NCBI GenBank assembly: GCA_030704615.1
Contig: CM060731.1
Location: 68,986,756-69,050,755 of the forward strand
Length of the DNA: 64,000 nucleotides
From: Takakia lepidozioides
Taxonomy: Eukaryota > Streptophyta > Takakiopsida > Takakiales > Takakiaceae
Direction of reading: 5' to 3'
In this document: one piece after another, positions 30,536 through 41,404 of the stretch
Layout of the letters: each line of letters opens with the position of its first letter
Position numbering within the stretch: position 1 is the first letter of the stretch
Notes under the pieces: model-generated
Told to the model about the DNA's origin: nothing
The model's database searches: none
Seen by the model: the letters and a program-made list of their open reading frames with translations, nothing else
Position numbers and translations under genes: made by a program

Positions 30536-32127
30536 AATGCCAACGTTTCTTTCGAGGAGTTCTTCTCCAGTATAACCAGTGTCGCTTGCATAAACTCTTG
30601 GGATGAAGAACACAATTATTTTCAGACCCAACAAATTATCAGTGAGGAAATCCCAAAACCCCTATCTAGATACTAATATGTACATAAATGAAGAAAAAGA
30701 CTATTAGAAGAATGTTTACCTTCCACAAGTCAGTTTCGTTCTTTTTTGCATTATCATTGTTTTTCGGCGGCTTCCCAATTGATGCATAAAAGCTTCTCAG
30801 GTGACCCAATTTTTCGCTAAAAGTTGTGTCAAACTTATGTGCTTTGTTCGGATCATTTTGAAGCTTGGAGAGCTTCACCAGTTGTAAGTACTATTTTGAC
30901 CACACAATCATGGCCGGCCATTCTCCAAAGTAGTTTGTGAGCTGCTCGTCTGTATCCAAATCCTCAACAAGTTCCTACAGACACAATTCCATGTTGTAAA
31001 GATTTAATTCATTCGACGTCGACATTGATGTCGACGTTCAATTGACTCGACGGTATCCTACTTCATTCTAATAGACGTCCATAGCATATAACGTCGACAT
31101 GAATGTCGAGGTTCTAGACCAATTTCAAATCTACTTGCTGAATTCTAGAGTCAAGAGACAGATCTGGTTAGCAAGTACCTTGGCAGCCACAATCGTGTGT
31201 TGCCCTCCGATAATGAAAAATTTCGTCGATCTCCGCTGATCTCGTTGGTATCTTCTCACATACATCGTCCTCCTTCTTTGGATCAATTGGAGTGAGGTAT
31301 ACCGGATGTTGGGCATCCAGATGTCGGAGCTGCAGGAGTCTGGTTTTGACCTCATCTTTGTGCTTGAGGTTCAAAGGTCGGTAAACCATATGTTTAGGAG
31401 CAAGATTCATTCGCGATATCGGTATTTTGAAAGTTCTACTAAAACCGAATGGAAGCATGTCTCATTCTACTAGATTTTTTGCCAGTTCTATTGACTTATC
31501 CTTGTCGTAAATGTCGGCTGTCTTGGGTCTCTTTACGTCGGGAGCAAAAGCTCGATCGATGGATTTCTTTGGTTTCCACTTCTTTGAGGATGATCCAGCA
31601 CCTTCCTGATCTTGTTCTGTTACTGATGACCCTGCCGTAGACTTACGTCTTCGTCTTGCTAGTGTTTCCGTTCTTTGTTCCATGTTTTCATTACCGGCTG
31701 CGAACAATACATCCTGAAAATGGCCCCAGGAGTGGATAAATGTTCTAGTATCTTGACCGATGTTGCTGTCTTCATTGAACTTGAATCTTTTTTTGATTGA
31801 TTGTTTCATGAGGTTCTTGCGGACAGAATTTCCAGATGCTACGTACCCGAATGTTTTTGGTACCCTTCCATCCTCAGCAACAAAGATCACCAGCATTGGA
31901 GATTGTATGTTCGTCTGGGTTTCCACTTCCTTCACGTATGCGTACTTAAGCTCTGTAACATTGCTTCCCGCCTTGTACTGAAACCGGAGCTTGTGATCTG
32001 GAGGTTCCTCAGCGACTTCAATGCCCCATTCTTCTATGCTGCTCTTCAGTTTGTATATAGCTACATGCTCGGTCTTGTATCCCGGGGATCTGATAGATAA
32101 GAAATCCCCACAAATGTCTGCAGACAT
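30480..32127 (-). pseudogene. Transposon-type gene with GGQHTIVAAK motif, exons on the minus strand
   Basis: Pieces read on the minus strand: a 221-residue ORF (32127-31462), then RMNLAPKHMVYRPLNLKHKD and HPVYLTPIDP (31458-31230), and a frame change into KFFIIGGQHTIVAAK (about 31223-31179). A GT-AG intron (31178-30975) follows, then ELVEDLDTDEQLTNYFGEWP (30974 on) with one in-frame TAG, DLWK at a donor near 30720, and FMQATLVILEKNSSKETLAL to about 30500. GGQHT recalls the DGQHR-like nucleotide-dependent or ParB-like folds, but I do not claim that. Intron positions are in phase, so this was once a real gene. Frameshifts and a stop indicate decay. The intron contains two copies of the 22-bp palindrome. 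Confidence 0.5.
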
Positions 32128-33710
32128 TCCAGGTTGGCAGTCTTCGGGGGCCTGAGAACTGCAAAAGCCATATGTCCAATATTTGATCAGGAAAACACCT
32201 CGACATTAATGTCGACGTTAGAAAATGTTTATGATGTGACCATGATATTTAATCACACTATCTTTTCCACATACAATGAAGGACAAACCAAATCCTACAA
32301 GGTTTGTAAGCTCAAATACATTGAAAAATCTTTGTAAATATCCATCTTTCATTTACATCAGAGAGCAACTAAGATTTACAACACATTCCTCAACAATGAG
32401 ACAACATTACTCAAATATCCAGAGACCAGTGTCTTCATCACAATAGATTCAACCTAACCAAACAGGTTCCAAAAGAGGACTCATCTTTTGATCTTGACCT
32501 TGAGTTCCCGATAGCCCAAGAATCTCGGCATAGACGTTGTCCATGTGTAGCTCATATTCTTCGGGGTATGACATGCGTGGAACGTAAGTCTCTGGACTGT
32601 ATGTTTCTGGACTGTAAATTTCTGGAACATATGTAGGGTAGAATAACATGTATTCATATGGCCGTTGGATATTTCGTTTAGAGGAAGGAATGTAGTGTGG
32701 TGAGGCTGACATATATTCAGGGGAGGACGGATAATATCCAGGCGAGTCTGCTGCCTCTGAACCGGATGATGAGTAGGCTAATTTCAGGTGGTTCAATGAG
32801 GTCCGGAAGCTCGTATTCGGGAGTTCCGGGAATTGGGTAGAAATTCGATCGTTTCATCCTTTCCAGAATAATCACTCCTACACAACCACCTATGAACTGC
32901 CTCAGTTCATTGAAACACAAAATCTTGTTGATCCTACTTTTCCAAAGAATTGTTCTAAATTAACTCGACCTTGACATGAATGTCGACGTCCATTCGCAGA
33001 AGACCGTTTTCCTAAATTGCCTGTCCTGAGTAGACAGCCAGTGACAGTTAGTTTCAACCTATCTCACATGACGCTTCATCATCTACTGAAATAACTGCAG
33101 TTAGATTTACGCTGCACTTAATATAACTCTATTGTTATATAGAGTTATATCAGAATCTTAACGTCGACATTAATGTCGAGGTTCTTCATCTATTGTTTAT
33201 TGATTAACAATACTTGAGGTAATTGTAATCTTCAGTCCACGTAGAGTTGTGAAGAAAACTAATCTTATTGCATGAGAACGTTGACATTAATGTCGAGGTC
33301 CAATTCCCTCGTTGGACAGTCAACTAACGTGTTCATCCAAATTCTATAAAAAAAACGTGAAATCTACAAATGCTATTACAGAAAGCTAATGTCTAGGCTT
33401 ACCTCCCCCTCCTCGACACTAATATGAGAGTCCTGAACCTCGACATTAATGTCCAGGAAGTTTAAAAGGTTCATCAGCAACATGGTTACGTACACTGGAA
33501 AACTGAGAGATGTTCAATTTATACAGGATGCCTCTAAACCTTGACATTCATGTCGAGGTTCCCTCCCCTTGTCGGACAGCTATAACAAAAGTGCTCATGT
33601 AGATGGTTGACAATATATGACACCCATACATGGGACCGAAACATCTACACCCATACTGGGGTCCCGAAATGCCTACATGCATTAATGTACCTCGACATCA
33701 ATGTCAAAAT
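31016..33710. repeat. Nine copies of a dispersed 22-bp palindrome
   Basis: Copies at 31016-31037, 31091-31112, 32197-32218, 32968-32989, 33161-33182, 33278-33299, 33437-33458, 33538-33559 and 33689-33710. Each is an inverted repeat of the half-site ACSTYGACAT with a four-base variable centre (ATTAAT, ATGAAT, ATTCAT and similar). Both arms vary coordinately between ACG/CGT and ACC/GGT forms. Spacing is irregular (about 75 to 1085 bp), so this is neither a tandem satellite nor a CRISPR array. Two copies lie in a defined intron of the minus-strand gene; the rest lie between or upstream of its exons. Confidence 0.85.
32449..32920 (-). CDS. Tyr-Ser-Pro-rich exon-like ORF, unrecognised
   Basis: The minus-strand frame 32796-32449 is unusually rich in Y, S and P (YYPSSPEYMSASPHYIPSS, PEIYSPETYSPETYVP). 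A partly overlapping frame 32920-32717 contains RSNFYPIPGTPEYELPDLI. They may be 5' exons of the minus-strand gene below. The YSPxxYxP spacing superficially resembles RNA polymerase II tail repeats. Not recognised. Confidence 0.3.
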
Positions 33711-34314
33711 TGTTTACAAAGAGAGTCGTCATGATGTCCACCTACATTGCACATTATGTTGACATTACAATAGACATACTTTGCAAAATCGGGCAACATT
33801 ATGTCGAACTACATTGGAGAGATACTCCAAATTTACTCGAGATTTGTGTGTGTTTGTGATTTGCTTCAGGTGTGTGCATGTGTGTTTGCATTTTTAATTA
33901 ATCCTAGGTGTGTGTGATTGTATGTTCTACTGATTTGCTCTAGGTGCGTTCATTGAGTTATATCTGGCCATGAGTCTGCTCCAACCTCACTCTCTTTAAC
34001 CTGCAAACAAGGCAGACAACTGTCAATTGGTGGACCAATGAAATCAAACTAAAGAAATCCAAATCAAACTCAAACTCAAGATAATTCAAAACAAGTCATC
34101 TAATTATACATGCTGCAATGTGGAATTATGTTTGTACATCTATTTTATCTCTGCCCTGCTGGAATGTATTTGTTGCCCGTGCTGTTCCTATGCAGCTCCT
34201 GTTGCTCCTGTCCCTACTCAGCCTATTGGAGCTTAAATTGCAGGGCTAAGGTTCTGAAACCCTTATTTCAACAAGCACATGGACAAAGAGATAGAGAAGA
34301 CACATGGGCAAAGA

Positions 34315-34351
<37 letters not shown>

Positions 34352-34640
34352 AACACATGGGCAACGAGAGAGAGAGAGAAGAAATTTGAAACTTGAAATC
34401 AACATTAAGAAACCATAAAATACTCAAGGCGCCTTTGAACATCAAATAGACCTGAGAGGAACAGAAAATTGCAATTGCCCTTGTGTGTCATGAGTTCTTT
34501 CACCTGAGAGAAGCTCTCATCAAATCGGTCAAGGGTGTGTTTACATCTTTGTTTACCAACATTCAATGTCAAGACTCCCTCCTTTACTCCCCTCTCCCTC
34601 CTTCTCTCTTTCTCTCAGGGCACAAATCCCACCTTAGAAC
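32930..34640. other. Non-coding region with palindrome copies and a GA microsatellite
   Basis: No gene recognised. Six of the nine palindrome copies are here. A GAGAGA microsatellite with a repeated acacatgggcaa word occupies 34275-34390. The rest is AT-rich, with TGTGTG words near 33845-33930. Confidence 0.5.
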
Positions 34641-34900
34641 ATCAAACAAAAGTTGAGAGGAAATGAATATGCAATTACCTCTGAGCCCGCACGTCGTCCT
34701 CCCCTGCGCACAGATGTCTCAGGTAGCCCGCCCTCTAGCTCCCACTCCAGCTCCCTCTCTTCCCCCGCCGCGCGGCTCGCCCCTGTCGCTCTGCCCTCTC
34801 CCTCACAACACCTCGCAGCAGCTCCTCTCTCACAAATTGCTATCCCGTTGCAGCTCCTCTCCATCCTCCTCCCGTCCCCTTTGCTGTGCGGTACGTGCGC

Positions 34901-35056
34901 CATTGGATCGTCAAGATCCAACGGCTCAGACAAACCAACAAACAAAAAACAAAAAAATCCACCCAACCCCGCGTCCGTTGGATCTTCAAAATCCAATAGC
35001 TGCAGCGCCACGCAGGGCAGCCACTCCGCGATCCGTTGGATCTGGAGATCCAACGG
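34901..35056. repeat. Three CCGTTGGATC...GATCCAACGG hairpins
   Basis: Imperfect palindromes with 3-6-bp loops lie at 34901-34924, 34975-35000 and 35033-35056. The same motif recurs at 42.7-43.3 kb. The word ATCCAACGG is, to my knowledge, frequent in plant intergenic DNA, but the paired hairpin copies at both edges of an 8-kb block are notable. Confidence 0.7.
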
Positions 35057-35179
35057 TTTCAACCAACAGCCGAAAAAAAAACACACATTTAAATTTGGGA
35101 GGGTGGCGGCGGCGGCGGCTAGGGTTATGGAGGGGGGCGAAGTGGCGCTCCGTTAGGGAAACCTCCCGAGCTCGCTCCA

Positions 35180-35800
35180 CTGAATCTGAAAAAAAAAAAA
35201 AAAATCCATGGCACCTCGCCCCATGGCCTGGCGCTGCAGAATGCCCACGAGCCACATTACACACGAGCGGGTAGGCGCCATACGCTGGCGTGGGCCCACG
35301 AGGCGAGGCGCGTCAATAGACGCCGCCACCCACCAAAATAAAAACAAAAAAAACCAATGTTTGGCGCTTCGCCACGTGGCGCCTGCCCGTCGTGCAGAAC
35401 GTGGCAGGCCAGAGCTCGTGCGTGCGGGCTGTACCGCCTGGCCGCGCGGCGACGCGCCGAGCGTGCGGCTGCCACCAACCCAAAAAAAACAAAACAAAAA
35501 AACCAATGTTTGGCGCTTCGCCATGTGGCGTCTGCCAGTGCGTGTGGAACGTGGCAGGCCAGGGCGCGCACGTGCAGGCTGTACCGCCTGGCCGCGCGGC
35601 GACGCGCTGAGAGTGCGGCCGAAATCCCCAAAACAATAATAATAAATAAAATAAAATAAAATTACGCCTCGCCACGTGGCGCCTTCCCCGCGTGTGCGGA
35701 AACTGGCCGTGCGGCTGTAGCGCCTGGCCAAGTGCGCCGAGCTTGCGGCCTGGCGTGGGCCCACGAGGCCTGGCGCTGTCAGCAGGCGCCGCCACGAAAA
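35180..35800. repeat. GC-rich tandem array, about 150-bp units
   Basis: Units starting (t)ttggcgcttcgccacgtgg occur at 35360 and 35509, with a third diverged unit at about 35664. Each contains cgtggcaggccag, ggctgtaccgcctggccgcg and gacgcgc. A related partial unit precedes them (35210-35335), and agcgcctggcc / cgtgggcccacgaggc words close the array. A-rich spacers (accaacccaaaaaaaac) separate the units. Long ORFs on both strands through this array reflect its GC-rich composition and are not genes. Confidence 0.75.
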
Positions 35801-35849
35801 CAAAAAACACAAACAAAAAACATATTCAAAAACATGGCGCACTTTAACA

Positions 35850-36470
35850 TTTCAATTGCTTCATATTACCTTGCTATTAATATATATTCTAGCAACGACC
35901 GAAGGTCGGAAGCTAGTTTAGTGTAGAGCAGGAATAGGGTGCCATAGTGCCACGTTTTCGTCGCCAAATTTCATCAATCTGCCCGGACTGCCCTCCCGAA
36001 ATACGCCAATAGAAATTGCCGCACCAACGTTTTCGGAACTGCCCGAAATGCCTGGATCTTGATCTTCTTGATCTGCGTTTTCCGCCCATTGTTCACCTTG
36101 CAAGTTGCAAGCTCTCAACGAATTGAGGAAATCTATGCTGAGCTGAAGACTTGCTGAAGAGATTGTCTTGGCAGCTGAAGGATCAAGCAAATGATGGGGA
36201 AGGGTGTCGCTTTTTCTTAATGTACGATCTGAAGAAGTTTGTATATCCTTTAAAGGTGGGCTTTTGGCTCCTGTCAGTACCATGATTTGGTATTCTTCCT
36301 GATGTTTGCAAGGTTCTTGGGAGAGTCAGCTTGGTCTTAGCAGGCCGTGTTCAATCTCTACCTGCTCAGATGCACCGTGGTGGTTCTCATAGATCAATCC
36401 GTGAGTCAAAATCATGGTCGTGCAGGTTGAGTGGAGGTGGTAGATGACTTCATGAACAAAATGCCAATCG
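35850..36470. other. Non-coding, no feature recognised
   Basis: Unique-looking sequence between the GC-rich array and the OSB-type array. A minus-strand ORF of 121 codons (35918-36283) has no recognisable similarity. Confidence 0.4.
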
Positions 36471-36474
36471 AACC

Positions 36475-38480
36475 AGCTGCTTGGTGGGACAAATGAGGCA
36501 AAAAGGTGAATGCCTGCAGATTACCAGATATCATTCTAAAGGCTGCACACACAAGAGGTTCTTTAGGGTTGATGTTCGGTGAAATCCTCCATGGGTCATG
36601 ACACAAGGTCACGGACAATGTGGTGAGTGCACCTTCTTCTTCAACCTATTTCTGTCTGTTTTACCCTCTCATCAGACTCGGCCTTGAGATGCATATTGAA
36701 CTCTGTAAGTTAGCTCGTTGGGTGGATGTGTGGTGGTTAAGAGTGACTTTGACAAGTTACTGCTGATGTGGCAGCAGGCAAGTATCCAAAAATAGATCAC
36801 ACCTTCTTCAACACATTTCACCTTGTTTTCCCCTCTTATCAGAATCTGCCCTACATTTCCATGTTGAATTAAGTGAACCTTTGGTAGTTTGGAGTGACTT
36901 TGACATGATACTGCCAATGTGACACAGAAAAGTATCCAAAAACAGGTAAACAGAGATGAGGAGAAGCTGTGGGATAAATACTTTTTTGACCCCAGCCAAT
37001 GGTGGGACAAACGAGGCAAAAAGGTGAATGCCTACAGATTACCAGATGTCATTCTGAAGGCTTCAGGCACAAGCTGCACACACACAAGGTCCTTTAGGGT
37101 TGATGTTCGGTCAAATCCTCCATGGGTCATGACAAAAGGTCAAGGACAATGTGGTGAGGGCACCTTCTTCTTCAACCTATTTCTGTCTGTTTTACCCTCT
37201 CATCAGATTCGGCCCTAAGATGCATATTGAACTCTGTAAGTTAGCTCGTTGGGTGGATCTGTGGTGGTTAGGAGTGATTTTGACAAGTTACTGCCGATGT
37301 GGCAGTAGGAAAGTATTCAATAACAGATAACACAGATGAGGAGAAGGCACTTTCTTCAACACATTTCATCCTGTTTTCCCCTCTTATCAGAATCTGCCCT
37401 AAATTTCCATGTTGAATTCTGCAAGTTATTAGCTGTGAGTGAACCTTTAATGGTAGTTTGGAGTGACTTTGACATGATACTACCAATGTGACATAGGAAA
37501 GTATCCAAAAACATGTAAACAGAGATGAGGAGAAAATGTGGGATGAATACCTTTCTGACCCCAGCCAATGGTGGGACAACCAAGACAAAAAGGTGAATGC
37601 ATGTTAGATTACCAGATGTCATTCTGAATGCTGCAGACTCGGCCCTGAGATGCATATTGAATTCTGTAAGTTAGTTCGTTGGGTGGATCTGTGGTGGTTA
37701 AGAGTGACTTTAACAAGTTACTGCCAATGTGGCAGCAGGAAAGTAACCAAAAACAGATAACATGGATGAGGAGAAGGCACCTTTTTTACACATTTCACCC
37801 TGTTTTCCCCTCTTATCATAATCTGTCCTAAATTTCCATGTTGAATTCTGCATGTTAGCTGGTTGAGTGAACCTTTAGTAGTTTGGAGTGACTTTGACAT
37901 GATACAGCCTATGTGACAACAGGAAAGTATCCAAATTAAACAGGTAACAGAGATGAGGAGAAGCTGTGGTATGAATACTTTTCTGACCCCAGTCAATGGT
38001 GGGACAATCGAGGCAAAAAGGTGAATGCCTGTCAGATTACCAGATGACATTCTGAACGCTGCAGACACAAGTTGCACACACAAGAGGTCCTTGTTTTACC
38101 CTCTCATCAGACTCAGCCCTGAGATGCATATTGAATTCTGTAAGTTAGTTCATTGGGTGGATCTGTGGTGGTTAAGAGTGAGTTTGACAAGTTACTGCTG
38201 ATGTGGCAGCAGGAAAGTATCCAAAAACAGATAACATAGATGAGGAGAAGCTCGTTGGTCGATCTATGGTGTTTTGTAGTGATTTTGATATGTTACTGTA
38301 GGTAGGGTTGGGGTGTTTGCTGGAAGAACTTCATGCTGTCAGTCTCAGCTGCTAGCAGCAAGGCTGAGGTTGTTTTCCCTCTTATCAGAATGGGCCCTAA
38401 ATTTCCATGTTGAATTCTGCAAGTTAGCTAGTTGAGTGAACCTTTGATAGTTTGGAGTGACTTTGACATGATACTGCCAA
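36475..38480 (+). pseudogene. Degenerate array of OSB-type WWDNR modules
   Basis: Four units, starting near 36480, 36995, 37565 and 37993, each contain a plus-strand reading of QWWDKRGKKVNA followed by RLPD(V/I)ILKA. The best copy is preceded by EEKLWDKYFFDPS (36954 on). This matches the PDF-type motif (W-F-x-x-P-x-x-WWDNR-x-x-K-x-x-P-x-x-PDFKHK) of plant organellar single-stranded DNA-binding proteins and of some PPR-associated transcripts. Intervening DNA is also repeated: a gtaagttagctcgttgggtg block recurs near 36706, 37236, 37665 and 38139. Stops and shifts occur in most units. The array lies directly upstream of a PPR pseudogene in the same orientation. Confidence 0.55.
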
Positions 38481-38572
38481 TGTGACAACAGGGAAGTACC
38501 TCAACCATGACCACAGCTTCTGAAAGAGGATCAAGAGAGGGAGTCCACAATGCCTCTTTTGGCACTTCTGGG

Positions 38573-39560
38573 ATGTAAAGATACTTTGTGCGGCAGGCAG
38601 ACTAACAGAGGCTCTACAGACTCTAAACCAACCTGGAGGCATTTCAACAGATGCAGATATGTATGTCTGTCTCTTGTTTAAGTGCATCAAGATGGCAGGT
38701 CTGGAAGCTGGAAAGCAGGTGCACACTCACATTATCCAAAGTGGATTCACGCCAAATGTTTTCCTACTCAACACCCTTGTCAACATGTATGTCAAGTGCG
38801 GGAGCATCACGGATGCTCACCAAGTGTTCAATAGAATGCCCAACAATCTTTGATCAGGTGGAATATAATGTTGGCAGGATTTACTGAGCATGGGTGTGGT
38901 AGGATTAATGCTTTGGAGACCTATGAGCAAATGTTGCGTGAAGGGGTGAAGCCCTACCACATCACGTTTGTTTGTGTTTGCAATGCGTGTGCAAGCCTGG
39001 GGGCTCTGGAAAAGGGGAAAGAGGTCCACGGTAACATCGTCAAAGCTGGAATTGTACCAGATGTCATCTTGAACACTACCCTGGTGGACATGTTTGCCAA
39101 ATGTGGGTGCATTAAGGATGCGAAGGGAGTTTTTAACACTCTGGCTGAACAAGACGTGGTGTCGTGGAGACTGCCCTTGTGGTCATGTATGCCAAATGTG
39201 GAAGCATGAAGGATGCATGTCAAATATGGTAGGGAGGCTCTCCATGTATTTGAACACATGCAACAGGAAGGGTGAATGGTATCACCTTTGTATGTCTTCT
39301 ATTGGCATGTAATCACGGGGGCCTACTGGATGAAGGCCAACATTATTTTGATTCTAGTCGAGATCATGGGCTCGATGCTACTGTGGAACATTATGGCTGC
39401 ATGGTGGACCTTTTTTGCCGTGCATGGTGGAATCTGAACGTTGCTTTGTTACCATCCACAACGGATTTCCTCCAGGAGTATGCAGGTGCAACTCCTACCC
39501 TAAATCCTCTCGTGGACACTTGCATGCCAACTGCAAATGGCATCTTCTTGAAATTGCATG
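38573..39560 (+). pseudogene. PLS-class pentatricopeptide repeat (PPR) protein, decayed
   Basis: PPR proteins bind organellar RNA. Readable blocks in order are ILCAAGRLTEALQTL (about 38570), AGLEAGKQVHTHIIQSGFTP, LVNMYVKCGSITDAHQVFNR, then after a shift at about 38850 RWNIMLAGFTEHG, VCNACASLGALEKGKEVHGN, LVDMFAKCGCIKDAKGVFNT and QDVVSW. After another shift near 39170, MYAKCGSMKDAC, ITFVCLLLACNHGGLLDEGQ and VEHYGCMVDL (to about 39420) follow. At least three frame changes and a stop separate them. The order and spacing are those of several consecutive PLS repeats; no C-terminal DYW domain is seen. The style of the repeats suits seed-free land plants. Confidence 0.8.
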
Positions 39561-39564
39561 CATC

Positions 39565-41165
39565 ACAAGAGAGACTCATCTACATTGTTTTTCACATACA
39601 ATTTTTAGCCAATGTGGTAGTTTGGATTGTCATTTATCTCCCTTCTTTGCGGCAGTCATTGTGCTATTGCAGGGCATGGGGATGATGTTGGGTGTGATGG
39701 GGCACCATCCGTTTCAAGAAGCAATAGGTTTATGTTCTCCCACTGTGTGTAAGCTCAAATATGTGGTGACCGAGTAGCCTAGCTACAGAGTGCAAGTGAT
39801 TTGATGGTTCATGGGGTAGAGAGGCATCAGACCTGTAAGCCAATGCACAGGCAATACTATATGCATCAAGCTCATTTTGGAAACTATTCTGCTTCACAAA
39901 TAGTTAAACCTTATGAAATGCTTCCTCCAGCTTACATCAAGTGGCTTGCATGTGGGAAGTTGTGAGATGAAAAGATGAAATGGGTGGTTCTTTTTTCAGA
40001 GCCAGGATATTTGTGGTGACGGCAAGTGGATTTTTCCATGGGTGGTGCATCATTGTGGGTCCGGGATAGGAGGGCACGTGCACATTGGAGCGTGAATGTG
40101 CCCTCTTGAGAAGCACTTCTGATCAGATCTCTGCATTATAATAGCATACAAGGTAAATATGCGATAACACTTCACTACCGAGAGTAAATTTGATGCAAGG
40201 TGGGAGGACTGGAGGTTTCAATAGAATGTCATGCACTGCTTGGATCATATTTATTCACTAGACTTGAAGTCCAAGTATATGTCTGCACATACCAGCTCGC
40301 AAGCGCTTACACCCTTTTGGAGATGTTAAAGTAGACTTGTGCATTCACCACGCACAGGTTGATAGCCAGAGTTCAATCCATTTCCTGAGTAGGGGCAGCC
40401 TGTTACCTGTCATTGGTGCAATCCTTCTTCACTCTGTCAGTCACAGAATTGCATCTTTGCAGCGGCATAGCAGTTCCTCAGAGGTACACCTTAGTCGCCA
40501 TGAGCTTAACACAGGGTATTCGAGTCCGCGCAGGCCTAGAGCTGTCATGGGTATCAACAATCAGGACAAAGAAGTGACTACAAGCATATTTCTGAGGATT
40601 TCTTAGTAGGCCCATTGACTAGATGTGATCTTGACCCTCAACCAGCAACTTGCTTATATCTGTAGATGTCTTCACATTGCAGAAAATGCACAAAGTTTGT
40701 GGGCATGATAAATGCTTGGCAAATGCCATATAAGATTAAGCCCCGAATCCAATTTACATTTTGTAACAAAGTGTATCAGGCTCTCTTCTCTGCATGCCAC
40801 ATCAGATATAGGCTGGTTGCACCTGTGATTCTGTACTTGACATCACCTACATTATGCACCAAGCGTCACTGTTTTGGAGAATGGTTGGTGTCTTTGTTTT
40901 CTTTCTCTCTCTCTCTCTCTTTGTGTTCCACGCATAAGACGTTTGCTGTAGCATTGTGGCAATAGACCCCATAGCCAGTTTGGGCGGAACAGAGACTACA
41001 TGAGCACATTCTCTCTCTCCATGCCCACATGGTGGCCTACTAAATGGATGAACTTGAAGATAAATGTCTCTCTGTGAGTTCAACATGATGTGTTGTGGAC
41101 CACACTACAATCAGCCTTTATGACACTATTCTTGTTGCAACACGTGGTCCACTGGACCGGCCCAC
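39565..41165. other. Non-coding, no gene recognised
   Basis: Only short shadow ORFs. A CT microsatellite lies at 40905-40921. Confidence 0.45.
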
Positions 41166-41172
41166 ATGAATA

Positions 41173-41388
41173 AGGATTGCTCTAGGGGCAGCAAGGGGGC
41201 TGGATTACTTGCATGAGGACTCTCAGCCTTGTGTGATCCACAAAGATTTTAAGGTATCTAATATTTTGTTGAAGTATAACTTCAATGTCAAGGTAGCAGA
41301 TTTTGGACTTGCTAAGTTGGCACCTGAAGGCCAGAGCCATTATGTATCAATGCATGTGATGGGCACTTTTGGGTATGTTACATGCTAC
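41173..41388 (+). pseudogene. Receptor-like kinase fragment (ALE2/PERK-like catalytic loop)
   Basis: The open frame reads [16 protein letters not shown], then [27 protein letters not shown] and HVMGTFGYV: the catalytic loop, DFG motif and activation segment of plant receptor-like kinases. The order and wording are closest to ALE2/PERK-type kinases. The usual HRD arginine is Lys (HKD). Similarity ends abruptly on both sides with no ATP-binding lobe or C-lobe, so it is an isolated fragment. Confidence 0.7.
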
Positions 41389-41404
41389 TGCCAACCAACA
41401 TAGT

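Noticed and set aside
34653-35156. Overlapping ORFs of 150-203 codons at 34.6-35.3 kb
   Set aside because: Ser/Pro/Arg-rich translations of GC-rich DNA in three frames with hairpin repeats inside; no splice or domain evidence.
35153-35842. Long ORFs on both strands in the GC-rich array
   Set aside because: They arise from GC-rich, stop-poor tandem repeats; the several overlapping frames read the same repeat and none has domain-like features.
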